Shown: piece by piece, positions 10,201 through 21,400 of the stretch
Layout: each line of letters starts with the position of its first letter
How positions within the stretch are numbered: position 1 is the stretch's first letter
Source of the DNA: a virus
Length of the DNA: 36,385 nucleotides
Reading direction: 5' to 3' (one strand)
IMG/VR virus record: IMGVR_UViG_3300010885_008196
Coordinates: 1 to 36,385 of that record
Translations under genes and position numbers: made by a program
The notes under the pieces: generated by a model
Seen by the model: the letters and a program-made list of their open reading frames with translations, nothing else
What the model was told of the DNA's origin: nothing
The model's database searches: none

Positions 10201-12425
10201 CATACAGTGCATATAGCACAAACTTTGGCCAGACATGGACACAGTCTACAATAAAAGGTAAAAAAACTGCAACTGTATTTGGTACTGCAAAACTTAGCAC
10301 AACACAAAAACAATTTGGCGCAACAAGTTTAGCACTAAATGGTACAACAGATTATATTACATTCGCTACCAGTACTGATTTTGGATTTGGTACCGGTGAC
10401 TTTACTGTTGAAGGATTCTTCTACCATACGACTGGTGGAGTATTCCATAGCTTGTTTGATTTTAGAACATTGGCTACAGAAGTATCTGTATTTTTAGCAG
10501 TAAACGCAAGTGATAAGATTTACTTGTATGTAAATGGTTCAGTAGTAACTACAACTACTGCCAGTTTACCGCTTAATGCTTGGACACATGTGGCACTAGT
10601 AAGATCGTCAGGAACTACTTCAATTTATGTTAATGGAACACAATCTGGAACTCCTTATTCAGATACAAATGATTACGGTTCTACTAAACTATTAAGTATA
10701 GGAGCAGATCGCGCAGGCGCCAATTTCTTCCCAGGATATATTGATGAAGTTAGGATTAGTAAGGCTACTGCTAGATATACAACAACCTTTACTTTACCGA
10801 CACTAGCTTTTGTACCTGATGCACAAACTTCATTGCTATTAAACTTTGATGGGTTAAACAATAGTACTATAATCACAACCTCAGAATCATGGACCAGCGT
10901 AGCTTATGGTTCTGGATTATTTGTTGCTATCACCACTGCATCTAACACTGCCGCATATAGCACAGATGGTATAACATGGACAGCAACTACATTACCATCA
11001 ACTACATCATGGTCTAGTATAACTTATGGTAATGGAAGATTTGTAGTAGTATCAAGTGCTACAGGTCCAGCTGTAGCATCTGCCTATAGCTTCAATGGAA
11101 CAACATGGTACAGTTCTAATATAGGAATCACCAGTACACAGGTGATTTACGGGCAAGGAGTTTTCCTAGCAGTAAATTCTAGTAATGTTAACGCATATAC
11201 CAGTGAAGAGGGTCTTAACTGGAAATTAAGAACAGTATCAACCTCAGTATACAGTGCAGGTGCGTATGGTGTGGTACTATCAACCGGAGCAGGCGCCTTT
11301 GCATTACTAGGCGGAGCTTCGACAGGCAGTAGTATAACAACTGGAGTCAGAACCAAAGGTAGACCAAGTATTAATACAAATGTGCTGAATTCTATTAGCC
11401 ATTGGGAACCGGGATCTGGTTATACTTTTACGCCTACACTTACTATTACCGACCCTAACGTTACGGTATTGGCCAGTATAGTACCTAGACTAGGAAACGG
11501 TTCATTAGGTGGCCCAACATTTATTAATCGAGGCACTGGTTATAATAATACTTCAACTGTTATTAATATTGCAGGAAATGGATACTCTGATGCGTATCAA
11601 ACAGGATACACTATCATCTTAAATAATATGTCAAGACTGCCGTTAGTTGGTGATAATTTAACTATTTCGGGAATTCCTCAAATTTATAAAGTAACAAGCG
11701 CATCTCCTATGTACGGAACCACAGCTCCTAACATAGAAGCTAATGTACAGATATCGCCTGCTATGACAACATTATTATCACCAACTAACGGCACTACTGT
11801 ATCAGTAAGAACAAAATACAGTCAAGTACGCTTAACTGGACATGACTTCTTGTACATCGGTACTGGAAATCAATCTGTAACAAACTATCCTTCAGGCGTC
11901 TCTATCAATAATGCACTTGCAGGCAATCAAACAGTTGAATTAAACTATGGTCGTGTATTTTTTACAAGTACTGACCAAGATGGTAACTTTAAAGTTGGTA
12001 ACTTATTTGGAGTTCAGCAGGCAACTGGTATTGTAACATTAAGTGCTAGCCAGTTTGGCCTAAGCGGTCTAAGCACATTGAGCCTGGGTGGTGTGGCTCT
12101 AGGATCGTCGGGTGTGGTTATTCAAGGATTTAGCACAGACGGTACTTTTACAGCTAATACTGATAGTGTTATTCCAACACAAAAAGCTATCAAAACTTAC
12201 CTAACTAGTAGATTAACACAGGGTGGTTCCAACACTACTACAGGACAATTGACAGCTGGTACTATAGTATTAGGAAATGCAACATTTATCGCATCAACTA
12301 TCACAAACGGCTTGTCAGGGTCGTCTGTTAAAATGCAAAGTAAAGTGTATATAAATGCTAACGGAGTTGATGGAAACATGGCAGCTTTAGATTTCTTCAT
12401 TAGAAATGCAAGACGCTCTAGCTAA
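4239..12425 (+). CDS. Giant modular tail fiber protein A (2728 residues)
   Basis: A very long Ser/Thr/Gly-rich protein that shares its backbone with the 3601-residue protein downstream. In order: seven carbohydrate-binding-like W/Y-GD-V modules (residues ~10-437); a fiber connector LPIGTDGYALRV; a YYVSTNGID segment that opens a right-handed beta-helix-like region (~500); one RDAGY helical repeat (~582); a VKTGTYSEALPITVP strand block (~715); the conserved helix core NMFLLRN to FNRSQQ (835-1006); a jelly-roll-like domain ending VYGAQVE (~1040-1307); a tandem array of TYYV modules (~1470-1832); propeller-type repeats (AYGxGxF, ~1880-2360) split by a LamG-like domain (~2004-2205); and a conserved C-terminal domain (~2525-2728) with DQDGNFKVGNLF and PTQKAIK. 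AAGGA precedes the ATG. A host-binding long fiber is likely; receptor and trimerisation are not readable. Confidence 0.85.
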   Translation: MAAEFKIGRLRFTWAGQWSTAVTYARDNVIQYNGKVYACLTPHTSSSFYNDINVLKYWNLIAEGKTWIGPWVSSTSYSLGNLVSYGGEIYTCTTPNNDSTFTSSKWTTWTLFDKWNNAWAPNYAYGVGDVVKYGGIVYRCNLNHISATYVTPTYLGLENDQSKWTVVDSGYEYKGAWTALTRYKQNDLVKVGPNVYQCSTYHTSSSLFASSNWTMWIPGVETVSTYNSSTYYQVGDEVSYGGYNYVSKTSNNYGNTPSTDGGTNWTLLDTGYGIKGIWTGGLSVKVGDIVQRNGQLFIATADNNSVDPSSAIISTTYTSSGSSGTTLKVASTSNLAIGMVLNGVGFTQGQTVVSVVDSTTILLNAGPNGSPVNGQSLTFAGVTATSWQLLVSGNYWTNRWVSASSYVVGDIVTWQTFTYSCVQNHTALTANRPDNDTARAYWQYVIAQAQKNSSTSTGDLQYYSSTTGKYTALPIGTDGYALRVNSTTPSWAKLNVSPSLYYVSTNGIDRSDYGTNWDQPWKTIQYAVGVLRNGTQNPNAVALLNANKSWILAEMLQWAIYQVANNLTPFSTTYSLDQTKTTRDAGYIIDAIVYDIGRGGNSQTVAAATAYFAYGSTNTFFSTAVAADVPFYLPILNRLLVLITNALNQTSPGTSYQTLNNTPTPATQTIGQTAAEGAAVTTVTSLFSIITLSLTNQNTSYIPSANTGLTATIMVKTGTYSEALPITVPENVAINGDELRGVVVQPAVIINTVATGCTTSLITVVTTAGMTANCPVQFGTSIGGLTAATTYYVIGSSITGTQFSVSLTSGGATPIQLTATTNKSITVYGGDAVKNMFLLRNGSGLRNMSLTGLLGFLQAADTYGIQRPSGGAYSSLDPGTGPNDTTAWIFRRSPYCQNISMFGIGCTGLKIDGTLHNGGNKSIVSNDYTTIISDGIGIWCTGSGALTEAVSVFNYYGYMGYFAENGGRMRATNGNSSYGTYGCVALGFDLTEAAATGIVFNRSQQIQASVQSSLGSTSQLIKLNYANAGNSYTTSTTNLLNYSNLFTAGWATDSNVTLQKNILSLTGYTEAWTLTGTTSGTDGSYIYQNIAIPAAGGVYTNVPGTTITGSGSSATFDVTVTSTAYTVVVNQGGSNYATTNIINISGSVFGGIAGTNDLTLTVYSLSGSSITSVTVSGTVPTSAAQSYTCSLYVYAGTSSNIDLYAIFSGSSTRTSSLNYNFTTGSKTPSSANSGFLPINYGVQSTTVTGWYRMWMAVNDTTGQNTQLQFRIYPRGYSAGTANQTSIVYGAQVELSTSTFSPSFYLETQQTRYTSYANFQVVGSGSSAYLLGDETRSGSVFESRVIDSGSGAGGNGYLTASNNAQAGNATQITLAQSDVRLPSNYVTMRLFINSGTGAGQYGYISSFNSTTKVATILRESFDVVPLGSCTTSSFTVVSNIDSLYSGLAIQFVPTYYTVLITGTNLGQQTVTSIQTAVINNSITSTLTVSNAYAFYINMPINFTGTIFTSLSSGYTYYVQSIVDATTITVSLTISGTSIFLTTGTGSFTLNYPTNIGALSGTSITSNMVVNLPITFTGSALGGVSVGTAYYIQDVIDANSFTITSNLITVTPTAASTTAFTVVSSTSLIPMNPIVFSGTPFGGVSTGQKYYIASLPNTTSFTIASTLLTVTVNRTYSGSNLIQIDQSVAFFVANQPIIFYGNTFGGILKEHVYYILAIDTGANTFTICDVAPNSQPYNLSAVFPATGVMYARTCGTTTTLTAGSGSMTGTSSGSRFTLSQGSGTMNGTFSTVLFGGVTQGTTYYIDTVTSTTVSIKDVSNAPITLITGAGSMNIGAVGWDHVVPGTPILSLLDNSSLYFIEPRLQYADPAFTQTTAAAPYTLTLGTYNGMAYGAGYFIAIPSGGAQAARSLDGSSWTALSLPAAKSWTGITYGAGYFVMIAGTTFSGDNSVLYSANNGNGWRSSTLPVSSNWKAVTYGNGTFVAVANGTAYSAYSTNFGQTWTQSTIKGKKTATVFGTAKLSTTQKQFGATSLALNGTTDYITFATSTDFGFGTGDFTVEGFFYHTTGGVFHSLFDFRTLATEVSVFLAVNASDKIYLYVNGSVVTTTTASLPLNAWTHVALVRSSGTTSIYVNGTQSGTPYSDTNDYGSTKLLSIGADRAGANFFPGYIDEVRISKATARYTTTFTLPTLAFVPDAQTSLLLNFDGLNNSTIITTSESWTSVAYGSGLFVAITTASNTAAYSTDGITWTATTLPSTTSWSSITYGNGRFVVVSSATGPAVASAYSFNGTTWYSSNIGITSTQVIYGQGVFLAVNSSNVNAYTSEEGLNWKLRTVSTSVYSAGAYGVVLSTGAGAFALLGGASTGSSITTGVRTKGRPSINTNVLNSISHWEPGSGYTFTPTLTITDPNVTVLASIVPRLGNGSLGGPTFINRGTGYNNTSTVINIAGNGYSDAYQTGYTIILNNMSRLPLVGDNLTISGIPQIYKVTSASPMYGTTAPNIEANVQISPAMTTLLSPTNGTTVSVRTKYSQVRLTGHDFLYIGTGNQSVTNYPSGVSINNALAGNQTVELNYGRVFFTSTDQDGNFKVGNLFGVQQATGIVTLSASQFGLSGLSTLSLGGVALGSSGVVIQGFSTDGTFTANTDSVIPTQKAIKTYLTSRLTQGGSNTTTGQLTAGTIVLGNATFIASTITNGLSGSSVKMQSKVYINANGVDGNMAALDFFIRNARRSS
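4269..5550 (+). repeat. Seven tandem carbohydrate-binding-like modules in giant A
   Basis: Each module of about 45-55 residues follows W-x(7-9)-Y-x-x-GD-x-V-x-Y-x-G-x-x-Y-x-C/A, as in SYSLGNLVSYGGEIYTC and AYGVGDVVKYGGIVYRC. The pattern resembles chitin-binding type 3 (CBM5/12-like) modules, which suggests glycan binding. The sixth and seventh modules are separated by an ~85-residue beta-rich insertion. Family assignment is by pattern and has not been checked by a profile search. Confidence 0.65.
8640..9735 (+). repeat. Tandem TYYV modules in giant A
   Basis: About five successive copies of a ~65-residue unit, with some divergence: a hydrophobic strand, NxPIxFTG, FGGVxxGTxYYIxxI, then SFTI strands. 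Examples are PIVFSGTPFGGV and TAYYIQDVI. The array sits between a segment ending ILRESFDV and one beginning GWDHVVPG. The other giant protein has the same two flanks around only about two such units, so copy number differs between paralogues. Confidence 0.65.
10250..10855 (+). other. LamG/concanavalin-like domain inserted in a propeller (giant A)
   Basis: Residues ~2004-2205 of giant A contain FGATSLALNGTTDYITF, TGDFTVEGFF, AWTHVALVRSSGTTSIYV and GYIDEVRISKATARY, the hallmark series of the laminin-G-3/concanavalin-like lectin fold. Propeller-type repeats (W-x-x-V-x-YGxGxFVAV) lie on both sides, so the domain looks inserted within the propeller. The paralogue lacks it. A sugar-binding role is known for many members of the fold but is not shown here. 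Confidence 0.75.
11813..11857 (+). repeat. 45-base exact repeat, copy 1
   Basis: These 45 bases are identical to 22703-22747 at the start of the shared C-terminal fiber domain (encoding YSQVRLTGHDFLY). Flanking sequence in the two genes differs at many third codon positions, so this stretch of exact identity suggests recent recombination or gene conversion. Confidence 0.85.
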
Positions 12426-12444
12426 AAATGAAAATTTAAATTAA

Positions 12445-12453
12445 GATAAATAT
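12445..12453 (+). promoter_or_regulatory. T4-late-promoter-like box before giant B
   Basis: GATAAATAT lies between the two giant genes. Six bases beyond the last A of GATAAATA lies 12458, where the ribosome site AGAGGA begins; ATG 12474 follows. This would give a short, 16-base leader. Assigned by similarity to TATAAATA and placement. Confidence 0.5.
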
Positions 12454-12473
12454 TATCAGAGGAACAGAATAAA

Positions 12474-15400
12474 ATGGCAGAATATAAATTAGGTAGAATT
12501 AAGTTCGTTTACCAAGGTACATGGACTACTAGCACCGCTTATGTGGTAGACGACGTGGTTACAGTAGGTGGAAAAACCTATATTTGTACAGTTAGTAATA
12601 CTTCAGCCGCTACGTTTGCCGCAGACTTAGCTTCAAATTATTGGAGCAAGTTTGCCGACGGTAATAACTGGCGTGGTGCATGGGCCAATGGAGCATTTTA
12701 TAACCCTGGCGACCTAGTTCAATACGGCGGCACTGTTTATAATGCCAATACTGGACATACGAGCACTGCTTCAACTGCCTTGATAGTTGCTACTGGATTT
12801 ACAGTTAGTGGTGGTACTGCAACTCTAACATATGCTACCCAAGCAATACAACCGTTCTTAGTTGGAGCAACAATTACACTGTCTGGGTTCCTTCCGACAG
12901 CAACAAGTACACCAAGTAACGTAAATGCTTCATTTACAGTTTTAACTTGTACAACTACTCAACTTGCATTTTCATTAAGTGGTACATATACTGTATCAGC
13001 ATTAGGAACTGTGTCAGGCGCAAGCCAATTGGGTCTTGAAGCTGATCAATCAAAATGGGATACATTCTCAACAACATTTAATTGGTCAAATGCATGGACC
13101 ACTAATACTCGTTATAAAGTTAAAGATTTAGTTTCATACGGCGGCTACACATATGTTTGTAAAAATGCACACGTATCAGCAAATACTGCTACTCTTGGTT
13201 TGGAAACTGATTCCAGTAACTGGGATACATTCAATGCCGGCATAGCTTATCAAGGGCAATGGAGCGGAAGTAGTGTACGTTATAAATTAAATGATATCGT
13301 AACTTATGGTGCTGACCTTTGGATCTGTACCACCCAACATACTTCATCTACAACATTCAATGCATCAAACTTTGCAATTTTTGTTAACGGGTTGCAATTT
13401 GAAAGTAGTTGGTCTACCGGTACAGTTTATCAAATAGGTGATTTGGTTACTTACGGTGGAAATACCTATGCGGCCATACAAAATCATAGTAGTCAAGTGC
13501 CGAGTACAGCAACAGCCTACTGGCAACCATTTACCACTGGATTTAATTTCCGTGGAGACTGGCTAGTAACAAACACATATCGAATTGGTGACGTTGCTCG
13601 TCTTGGCAGTTACACTTATGTCGCAACAGCAGATAACACTCAACAAATAGTGGCAGGTATTGCAACAACTATCAGTTCAGATGGAACTCGTCCTAATCAA
13701 ATCACACTTGCTGGTAATATTACTATTACTGGAGCGAGCGTAACATCAACAACTGCTACACTTACCTATGCTACACAAACACAGATTCCGTTCGTTGCTG
13801 GCCAAACCATTGTAGTAGCTGGCGTTACAAATACTGCATATAACGGCACATTTATTGTAACAGGTACACCCAGTACTTCACAAGTACAGTACACATTGAC
13901 TGGATCTCCAGCAAGTAGTTCTGGTGGAACAGTTTCAGGAACTACTGCTAATCTAGTTGCAGGATTACCGATCGTAATGAGCGGTACAACATTTGGCGGT
14001 ATAGTAAGCGGTACAACCTATTATGTTTATGCTACTCCTCCTGACAGTACACACTTTGTATTAGCATCAAGTCCTGCTAACGTTGGAACAGTACCGTTCA
14101 CCATAACCAGTACAGCATCTGGTTCAATGACTGGTACTACTAATCCAACGCCACCATTTTCTACCTACTGGTCGAGATTAAATTCAGGTATTCGATGGAA
14201 TGGTGCTAGTGCATCATACACGGCAGTATCTGCAACCAACGTTACTGGCTCAGGTACTAGTGCTACATTCAATGTGACTACTAGTGGAACTGCTTATTCT
14301 GTAACAGTTAACGCAGGTGGATCAGGTTACACTTATCAGAATATTATTAAAATTCTTGGAACTAGTGTTGGCGGTATCAGCCCTGCAAATGATATTACAT
14401 TAACATTAACCGCTGGCGGAACAGGACCGGTTAGTACATTTACATTCACTGGCTATGCAGTTACTTGGGTCACTGGCACTAGTTATGTATTAGGCGATTC
14501 AGTTTATTTTGGTGCTAATAGTTATATTTGCGTTAATGCACATATTGGCACATCGGGTAACAGACCTGATGCAGATACAACTGCAACATATTGGAATTTA
14601 TTAGCCAGCGGCGCAGAATCTGCTAGTTTAACTACACAGGGTGATATATTCTATTTCGGGGCCAACGGACCAACACGTTTACCAATCGGGACAGATGGAC
14701 AAGTATTAAGAGTTTCATCTAGTACTCCTGCTTGGAATTACTATGGTAACATAAACAATGTTGTATATGTAGGACCAACTGGTGTAGATTCAGTGGGATT
14801 AGGTCAAGGATTGAGCATTGATAAACCGTGGCTAACAGTTCGTTACGCCGCAAAACAAGTTGAAGACGGATATTTAAATGCCAATGCTCGAGATTTATTA
14901 ACTAAAAATAAACAATTTATTTTGAAAGAAGTTAGTAACTATGTAACCTATACCTATAAAGCAAGTGTAACAGGAACATCAGCAGGCGCATTCCTTACTG
15001 CAAGTACTGCTGGTTTAAGTGTAGGTATGCCTATCACATTTACAGCACAAACTGGTAGCTTGACTATTACTGCGGCATCTATTCTTAGTACCACTGTTTA
15101 TTATGTACAGAGTATTGTTACAAACACTAGCTTTACAGTTGCCAGTAGCTACGGTGGTTCTGCATTAACTGCCGCTGGAACTGGTACTGCTACAGTACAA
15201 TATTATACATCATTATCTAGTGAAATTGAACGCGACGCAGGATATGTACTCGATGGCGTAATTTTTGATATCAGCCACGGTGGCACGTTAAAAACTGTGA
15301 CAAATACACGAGCATATTTTAATACCTCGGGTAGTACATACACTAATACTGCGGTACAATCGCAAGTAGTGCCGTTCGTTGGTGCACAAAATTATATGTC

Positions 15401-18400
15401 AACATTGATCGGAAATGTATTAGCTAATTCTACTCCAAGTAGCAATTATCAAACATTAAATAGTGTCAGTGTTGGAAATCAAGCTATTCAAATTAAAGAT
15501 ACTACCATTCCTGCTGAAACAGGAACTACAAGTTCTGCACAAAATTTAATAGCCATTCTTACAAGCGCATTAAATGCCGGTAATACTAATGCTGTTCCTA
15601 CAGCACAAAACCCTAATACAACAATATTTGTTAAAACAGGAACATTCAACGAAGTATTGCCAATTGTTGTTCCAGCGTATACCGCAGTAGTCGGCGACGA
15701 GCTTCGTTCAACAGTAGTACAGCCACTAACAGCCAATAATTATCTAGTTAATGATAAACCAAAATCAATCGCCGCAATGACTCGATTGAAAGCAGTATTA
15801 TCTAATTTAATTAGCAATACTGTTGTTACTGCTACAACCGGTAATACCCAAGTTTTATCAGTAACTACATCTAGTGGATCAGCAGGAACTGCAACATTAA
15901 CATTTGCAACACAACCGTCAGCACCATTTACTGTAGGTCAATATATAACAGTCAGCGGATTTACTGGCGGTGCGAGTGGATATAATGCTAGTGCTGTTGT
16001 AACTGCTTGTACAGCAAATAGTGTAAGTTATGCTAATGCTACTACAGCCGCATCAGCAGGTACTCCGATAGTTTCAAGTCAAGTAACTGGATTATCAGCA
16101 GGCGATACTGGCAGTTCGGCAGCAGTGACTAGTGTGATTAATAATACCGTTGCTATGCAACAGATTATTCAAAACGGCATTAGTCAAGCACCTGCATTTA
16201 GTTTTACTAACCCAACAGGATATAATGCAACATATCTAGTTGGCTATGGCGACGGTAAAGCACAGATTGTTAACAACTATGCATTTATCAAGGCGGATGT
16301 TGCAAACTATTTTGCTAATACTGGAACTACTGCTGGCACAAGCACAGTATCAGCAGTATGGGCGGCATTGACATCGGCACAACAAGCAAACTTTTATGTA
16401 CAAGTTAATAATATTTTAGATGCTGTACAGTATGATATGACTTACGGTACTAATACACAAAGTCAAATTATCGGAAGCAACTATTATTCGTACGGTGTTA
16501 GCCAATTAACCGCTAACCAAAGAGCCGCATATGCGATTGTTTATGCGTTCTTACAAACTACCCTAAACAATATCATTACTAAGGCTGTGATTAGTCCACA
16601 GTCGGGTAACGTATTGACCACTAGTTATCTAACAACTGCTGGTTCGGCAGCAAGCGGTAGTTTTGCACAAGCTCGTGTTGGTGATGTTATCTATTGGATC
16701 AATAATGGTGTCGCTGACACAACTTCTGCAACGTTTACAGGAACAATTTCAACAACCACGCTTTCAGTCAGCGGTGTTACAGGTACGATTAAGATTGGAC
16801 AAATTGTAACAGGCGGTACAGTAGCTGCCGGTACTTATATTACAGCAGGATCGGGCGCAAGTTGGACTGTCAGTGTAAGCCAATCCGCTACCGCTACCGG
16901 CTCGACAATGACAATTACTCCTATAACGTCAGGAGCATATGCCCTAGCTAGCTCAGCACTACAAACTGCGTATACCGCAGTTATAGCTAGACAAGCTGAA
17001 GTTCAAGCTGACGCAGTTGGTTGGGTACAGAAATTTTATCAAACAATGAGTTTTACATCATCAACATGTTACCGTGATGCAGGATACGTTGTGCAAGCAC
17101 TAGCATATGACCTAGTGCTAGGTACCAATGCAGGCAGTATTATTGCGGCTCGTCAGTATTATAATGGTACGACCAGCGCGGCAGTTGTCACAGCTAATCA
17201 GTTGTCTGCAGAAGTTGGCTCAATAGGATTTATCGGAGCAAAAGTTAAATTGATCGCAGCCAGCGGCACAGTTACTCAAACCAGTGCTATGATAGATGAT
17301 GCTATCGCTTATATAAATGGACAAGTTTCGTTTACAACAGTTACTGCCGCAAGTACAAGTGGAACACAAACAACAGCATATACTACCAGTGATGTGATTA
17401 CAGTCACTTCGGGATCACAGACTGCTACATTTACTCCTACCTTGACTACTGCAACTACTGGGTTGTCAATCCTTAGTGTCACAGCAGGTGGTATTGCAAC
17501 ATTTAGTTCAACCATTACAGTAATACGTGGACAATCAGTAACTGTACCAGTAGCAAGCGGTGGAATGAATAATGGAACATACTTTGTAACATCAAGTGCT
17601 GCCAATACAACATCAGTAACATTAAGTTCTAGTTATGCTAATGCTATCTCAGGCACTATCGCATCATTCACCGGCGGCTCAGTGGTTGGTGCTACTAGTA
17701 ACGTATCTATTGGTTCAACTTATAATTCTGTTGCTTCAGTAAGTGTTGCAACAGGTGGAACATGGACTTCGTTAGTAACAACTGCACAAAATACTTCTCC
17801 AAGTGTAAGCTCAGGTTCGGGACTAACACTAACGCTAAACTATGGCGCAAGCACATACTCAACTTCTTTAACAACTGCTACTACAAGTACAAATGTACTT
17901 ACAGTAGGAAGTACTGCGGGAATGAGTGTAGGCATGCCGATATCGTTCACTAGTTTGCCAGCAAATTTAACCAAGACTGCAACTGCTATTTCTAGCAATG
18001 CTATAACTTTAAATAACGTTACCAGTTTAATTGTAAATCAACCGATATATTTTACAGGCCTAGTGTTTGGCGGCATTAATGCTAATCAGACATACTATGT
18101 TCAATCAATTGTAAGTAGTACAATTACTATTAGTACAACAGTTGGTGGAAGTGCATTGACCCTAACTAACGTAGCTAGTGGATCAATGACTGCAACTATT
18201 AATACTGCCAGCGGACTAGTTGCTGGAAACAAATATTTTATTGCATCAATTCCATCAACAACAACATTAACAATTACAACAACCAGTGGTGGAAGTGCAT
18301 TTGTGCTAGGCAATACTGTCAGCTTGACAGCATTGGCTACAGCAGGAGCTACTCCTGAAACAGTTGGTACAATAACATACAATAACAATAGAACCTTAAT

Positions 18401-21400
18401 ACAGGGCGCTGAAATTTTACGTGCTAATAAAACATTCCTAGCATATGAGCTTGCCGCATATACATCAGCAACTTACGGCTGGAGTGTAACTTCTACTACA
18501 GCCTCAACTGGACGATATAATACAAGTGCCGCACATAATTTTGTAGTAGGCGACCCGATTGTATTCTCTGGAACAGCTATTGCTAGTAGCGGAATTACAA
18601 CAGGCACGGTATATTACATACTAGCTGTACCAACAACAACATCATTTACACTGACTGCAACTCAGTTTTCATCAACTGCTGTGACTATCACAGCTGACGG
18701 TACTGGTTCGATGACTGCAACTTACTATTATAATCTTGCTAAATGTGTTCGTGATTCTAGTGCATATATTGATGCACTGGTATATGATTTACAATTTACA
18801 GGTAACTACAAAATTACCAGAGCCGCACAGCTTTATAATAATGCAGTTAGTGGATCTTTACTCAGTAACATGTTCTTACTGCGTAATTCTACAGGTATAC
18901 GCAATATGACATTGAGCGGGCTAAGTGGATATCTAACAGCCGCTAATCAATATGGTACAAAACGTCCAACAGCAGGTGCATATTCAAGTTTAGATCCAGG
19001 ATTTGGAGCAACTGATACCAACGCATGGATCACAGCAAGAAGTCCATATACACAAAACGTTACTATGTTTGGTTATGCATGTAGTGGCATGAAGATTGAC
19101 GGTGCATTACATGCTGGTGGTAATAGAAGTATTGTTGCTAACGACTATACAACTATTATCGGTGACGGTATCGGAGTATGGTGTACTGGTTCAAACTCAT
19201 TAACTGAATTAGTTTCAGTGTTTAACTACTATGGCTATGCTGGATATCTTGCAGAACTAGGCGGACGTATGCGAGCAACCAACGGTAACTCATCATATGG
19301 TACTTATGGTGTAGTTGCTGAAGGTGTTGACACTTACGAAGCTCCAATTTATGCAAACCTAAATAATCGTGCTAATCCAGCATATGTTACAAACGTAGTA
19401 ACAGATGGAACTAATCTTGTATACCGTGTAGAATATGCCAATGCTGGACAGGGATATACTAACGCTGTTCCTAGTATTAGCGGTAGCGGATATAATTCTG
19501 TAGCAGTCGCTGATGAACTCAGAGATGCTGGTTTATTTGAAACTCGTATTATCGACCTAAATGACGGTAACGGTTCTGGCGGTAGCAATTATGTGTCAGT
19601 TAGTAACACAGGACAACAGAGTAGCATAGGTAACATGTTGATCGCGGCTACTGATATTGCAATCACTGGCGCATATAACGGCATGCGAGTTCAAACTACT
19701 GCTGGTACTGGTGCCGCACAATATGCAAATATTTTAAGTTATAGTAGCAGTAAGACAGCATTGATCGTTAAAGATACATTTGCTCCTGTTGTAATTACCG
19801 CAACCGCAACTAGCAATAGTTTATTAACTGTAGCAAGTACTGCAACGTTGTATGTAGGTATGCCTGTCTATTTTGCCACAGCTCCAGGAAGTTTGTTGGC
19901 CAATCAACTATATTATGTAATCGCAGCCAACTTTTCAGCGACACAGTTTGCTGTAAGTACCGCATCTGGCGGCTCTGCTCAAACACCCGGCACTAATGCT
20001 GGTGTAACTATTACTGTTACTGCAACTGCAACAACAAATAATTTAATTACGGCTACGAATACCCTGACAGCAGGACAAGCAATAACATTTAGCAGTAGCT
20101 TTAATGGTATCTTTACTGGTGTTACATATTTTGTACAAAGTGCAAACTTAACTACGGCATCATTTAGTGTAACTAGATATTTCCCTAACGGTCCTACCGA
20201 GATTATCAGTGCTACTGGTAGTGCAAGTTCAACCGGTACTGTTGGTACAGCAATGTTTGCCGCAGGTTGGGATCATACTATCCAAGGTACAGCAGTTTCT
20301 AACATTCCAGACTTGACAACAAGTTATATTATCGAACCGAGAGTCGTTTATAGCACCCCGGGCTACACAGCCACAGCTAGATCATTGGTTGGTTCTAATA
20401 CCTGGACCGCAGTTACTTATGGTAACGGAAACTATGTGGCAGTGGCAAGTGCCGGTACCGCAACAAACTATTCAGCAGACGGCAAGACTTGGTCAACAGG
20501 TAGTGCTCTTCCAAGCTCAACAACTTGGATTGATGTAGTCTATGGTGGTGGTCAAGGTGCTACTGCTACAGCAATCGTGGGTGGTTTGGGTGGTTTGGGT
20601 GCAAGTTTAACAGCCGCATTGGGCACTGGCTCACAAGCTACACAAGTAGTCAGTGTTACAATCGTCAACGGCGGTACAGGATACTCAACTCCGCCTAACA
20701 TTTTGTTTACAGGTGGTGGTGGTACAGGAGCAACTGCAACATGTACAGTGTTGAATGGTACGATTACCAGCGTAACTGTAACTATTCCAGGAAGTGGATA
20801 CAGTTCTGCACCGACTGCTACTGCCAATACTAGCACATTGAATAGTATTACAATGAATACATGGGGCAAGAATTATACTTCAGCGCCAACCGTGACAGTT
20901 AGCTATCCACAAGGACTTACACCAACTGTATTTGCCACAACAACATCTTATGCAAGTCTTGCATATCTAGTAACTGCGGCTGGTAATATCTACCAAGTGA
21001 CAGCAGGTGGTGGTGGTAATTCGGGTTCTACCGTACCAAGCCATACTAGTGGTTCAGCAACTAACGGTGCCTTAACACTTACATATGTTGCTACACAAGC
21101 ACAAGCAACTGCATCATTATCTAATGGCGGTGTTTATGCATTAACTATTAGCAATTATGGTTATGGATATACAGCTACACCAACTATTACATTCAGTGAT
21201 AGTGGTGTAAGTACAGGTCCTAGATATGTCGCAGTAAGCGGTGCAAGTACAGCATCAGCTTACCTATTAGCTACTAGTTCATTAAGTGCAACGCCATGGA
21301 CTGCTGGTGGAACACTACCAAGCTCAAATATTCAAAGTATTGCCTATGGTAGTGGTGTATATGTAGTAGTCGGAGGTGCAAGCGCAACTGGTGTAATTGC

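Noticed and set aside
4239-12425. Polysaccharide lyase activity for the beta-helix part of the giant fibers
   Set aside because: The fold resembles pectate-lyase-type helices, but no catalytic residue set could be identified, so only a structural fiber role is claimed.
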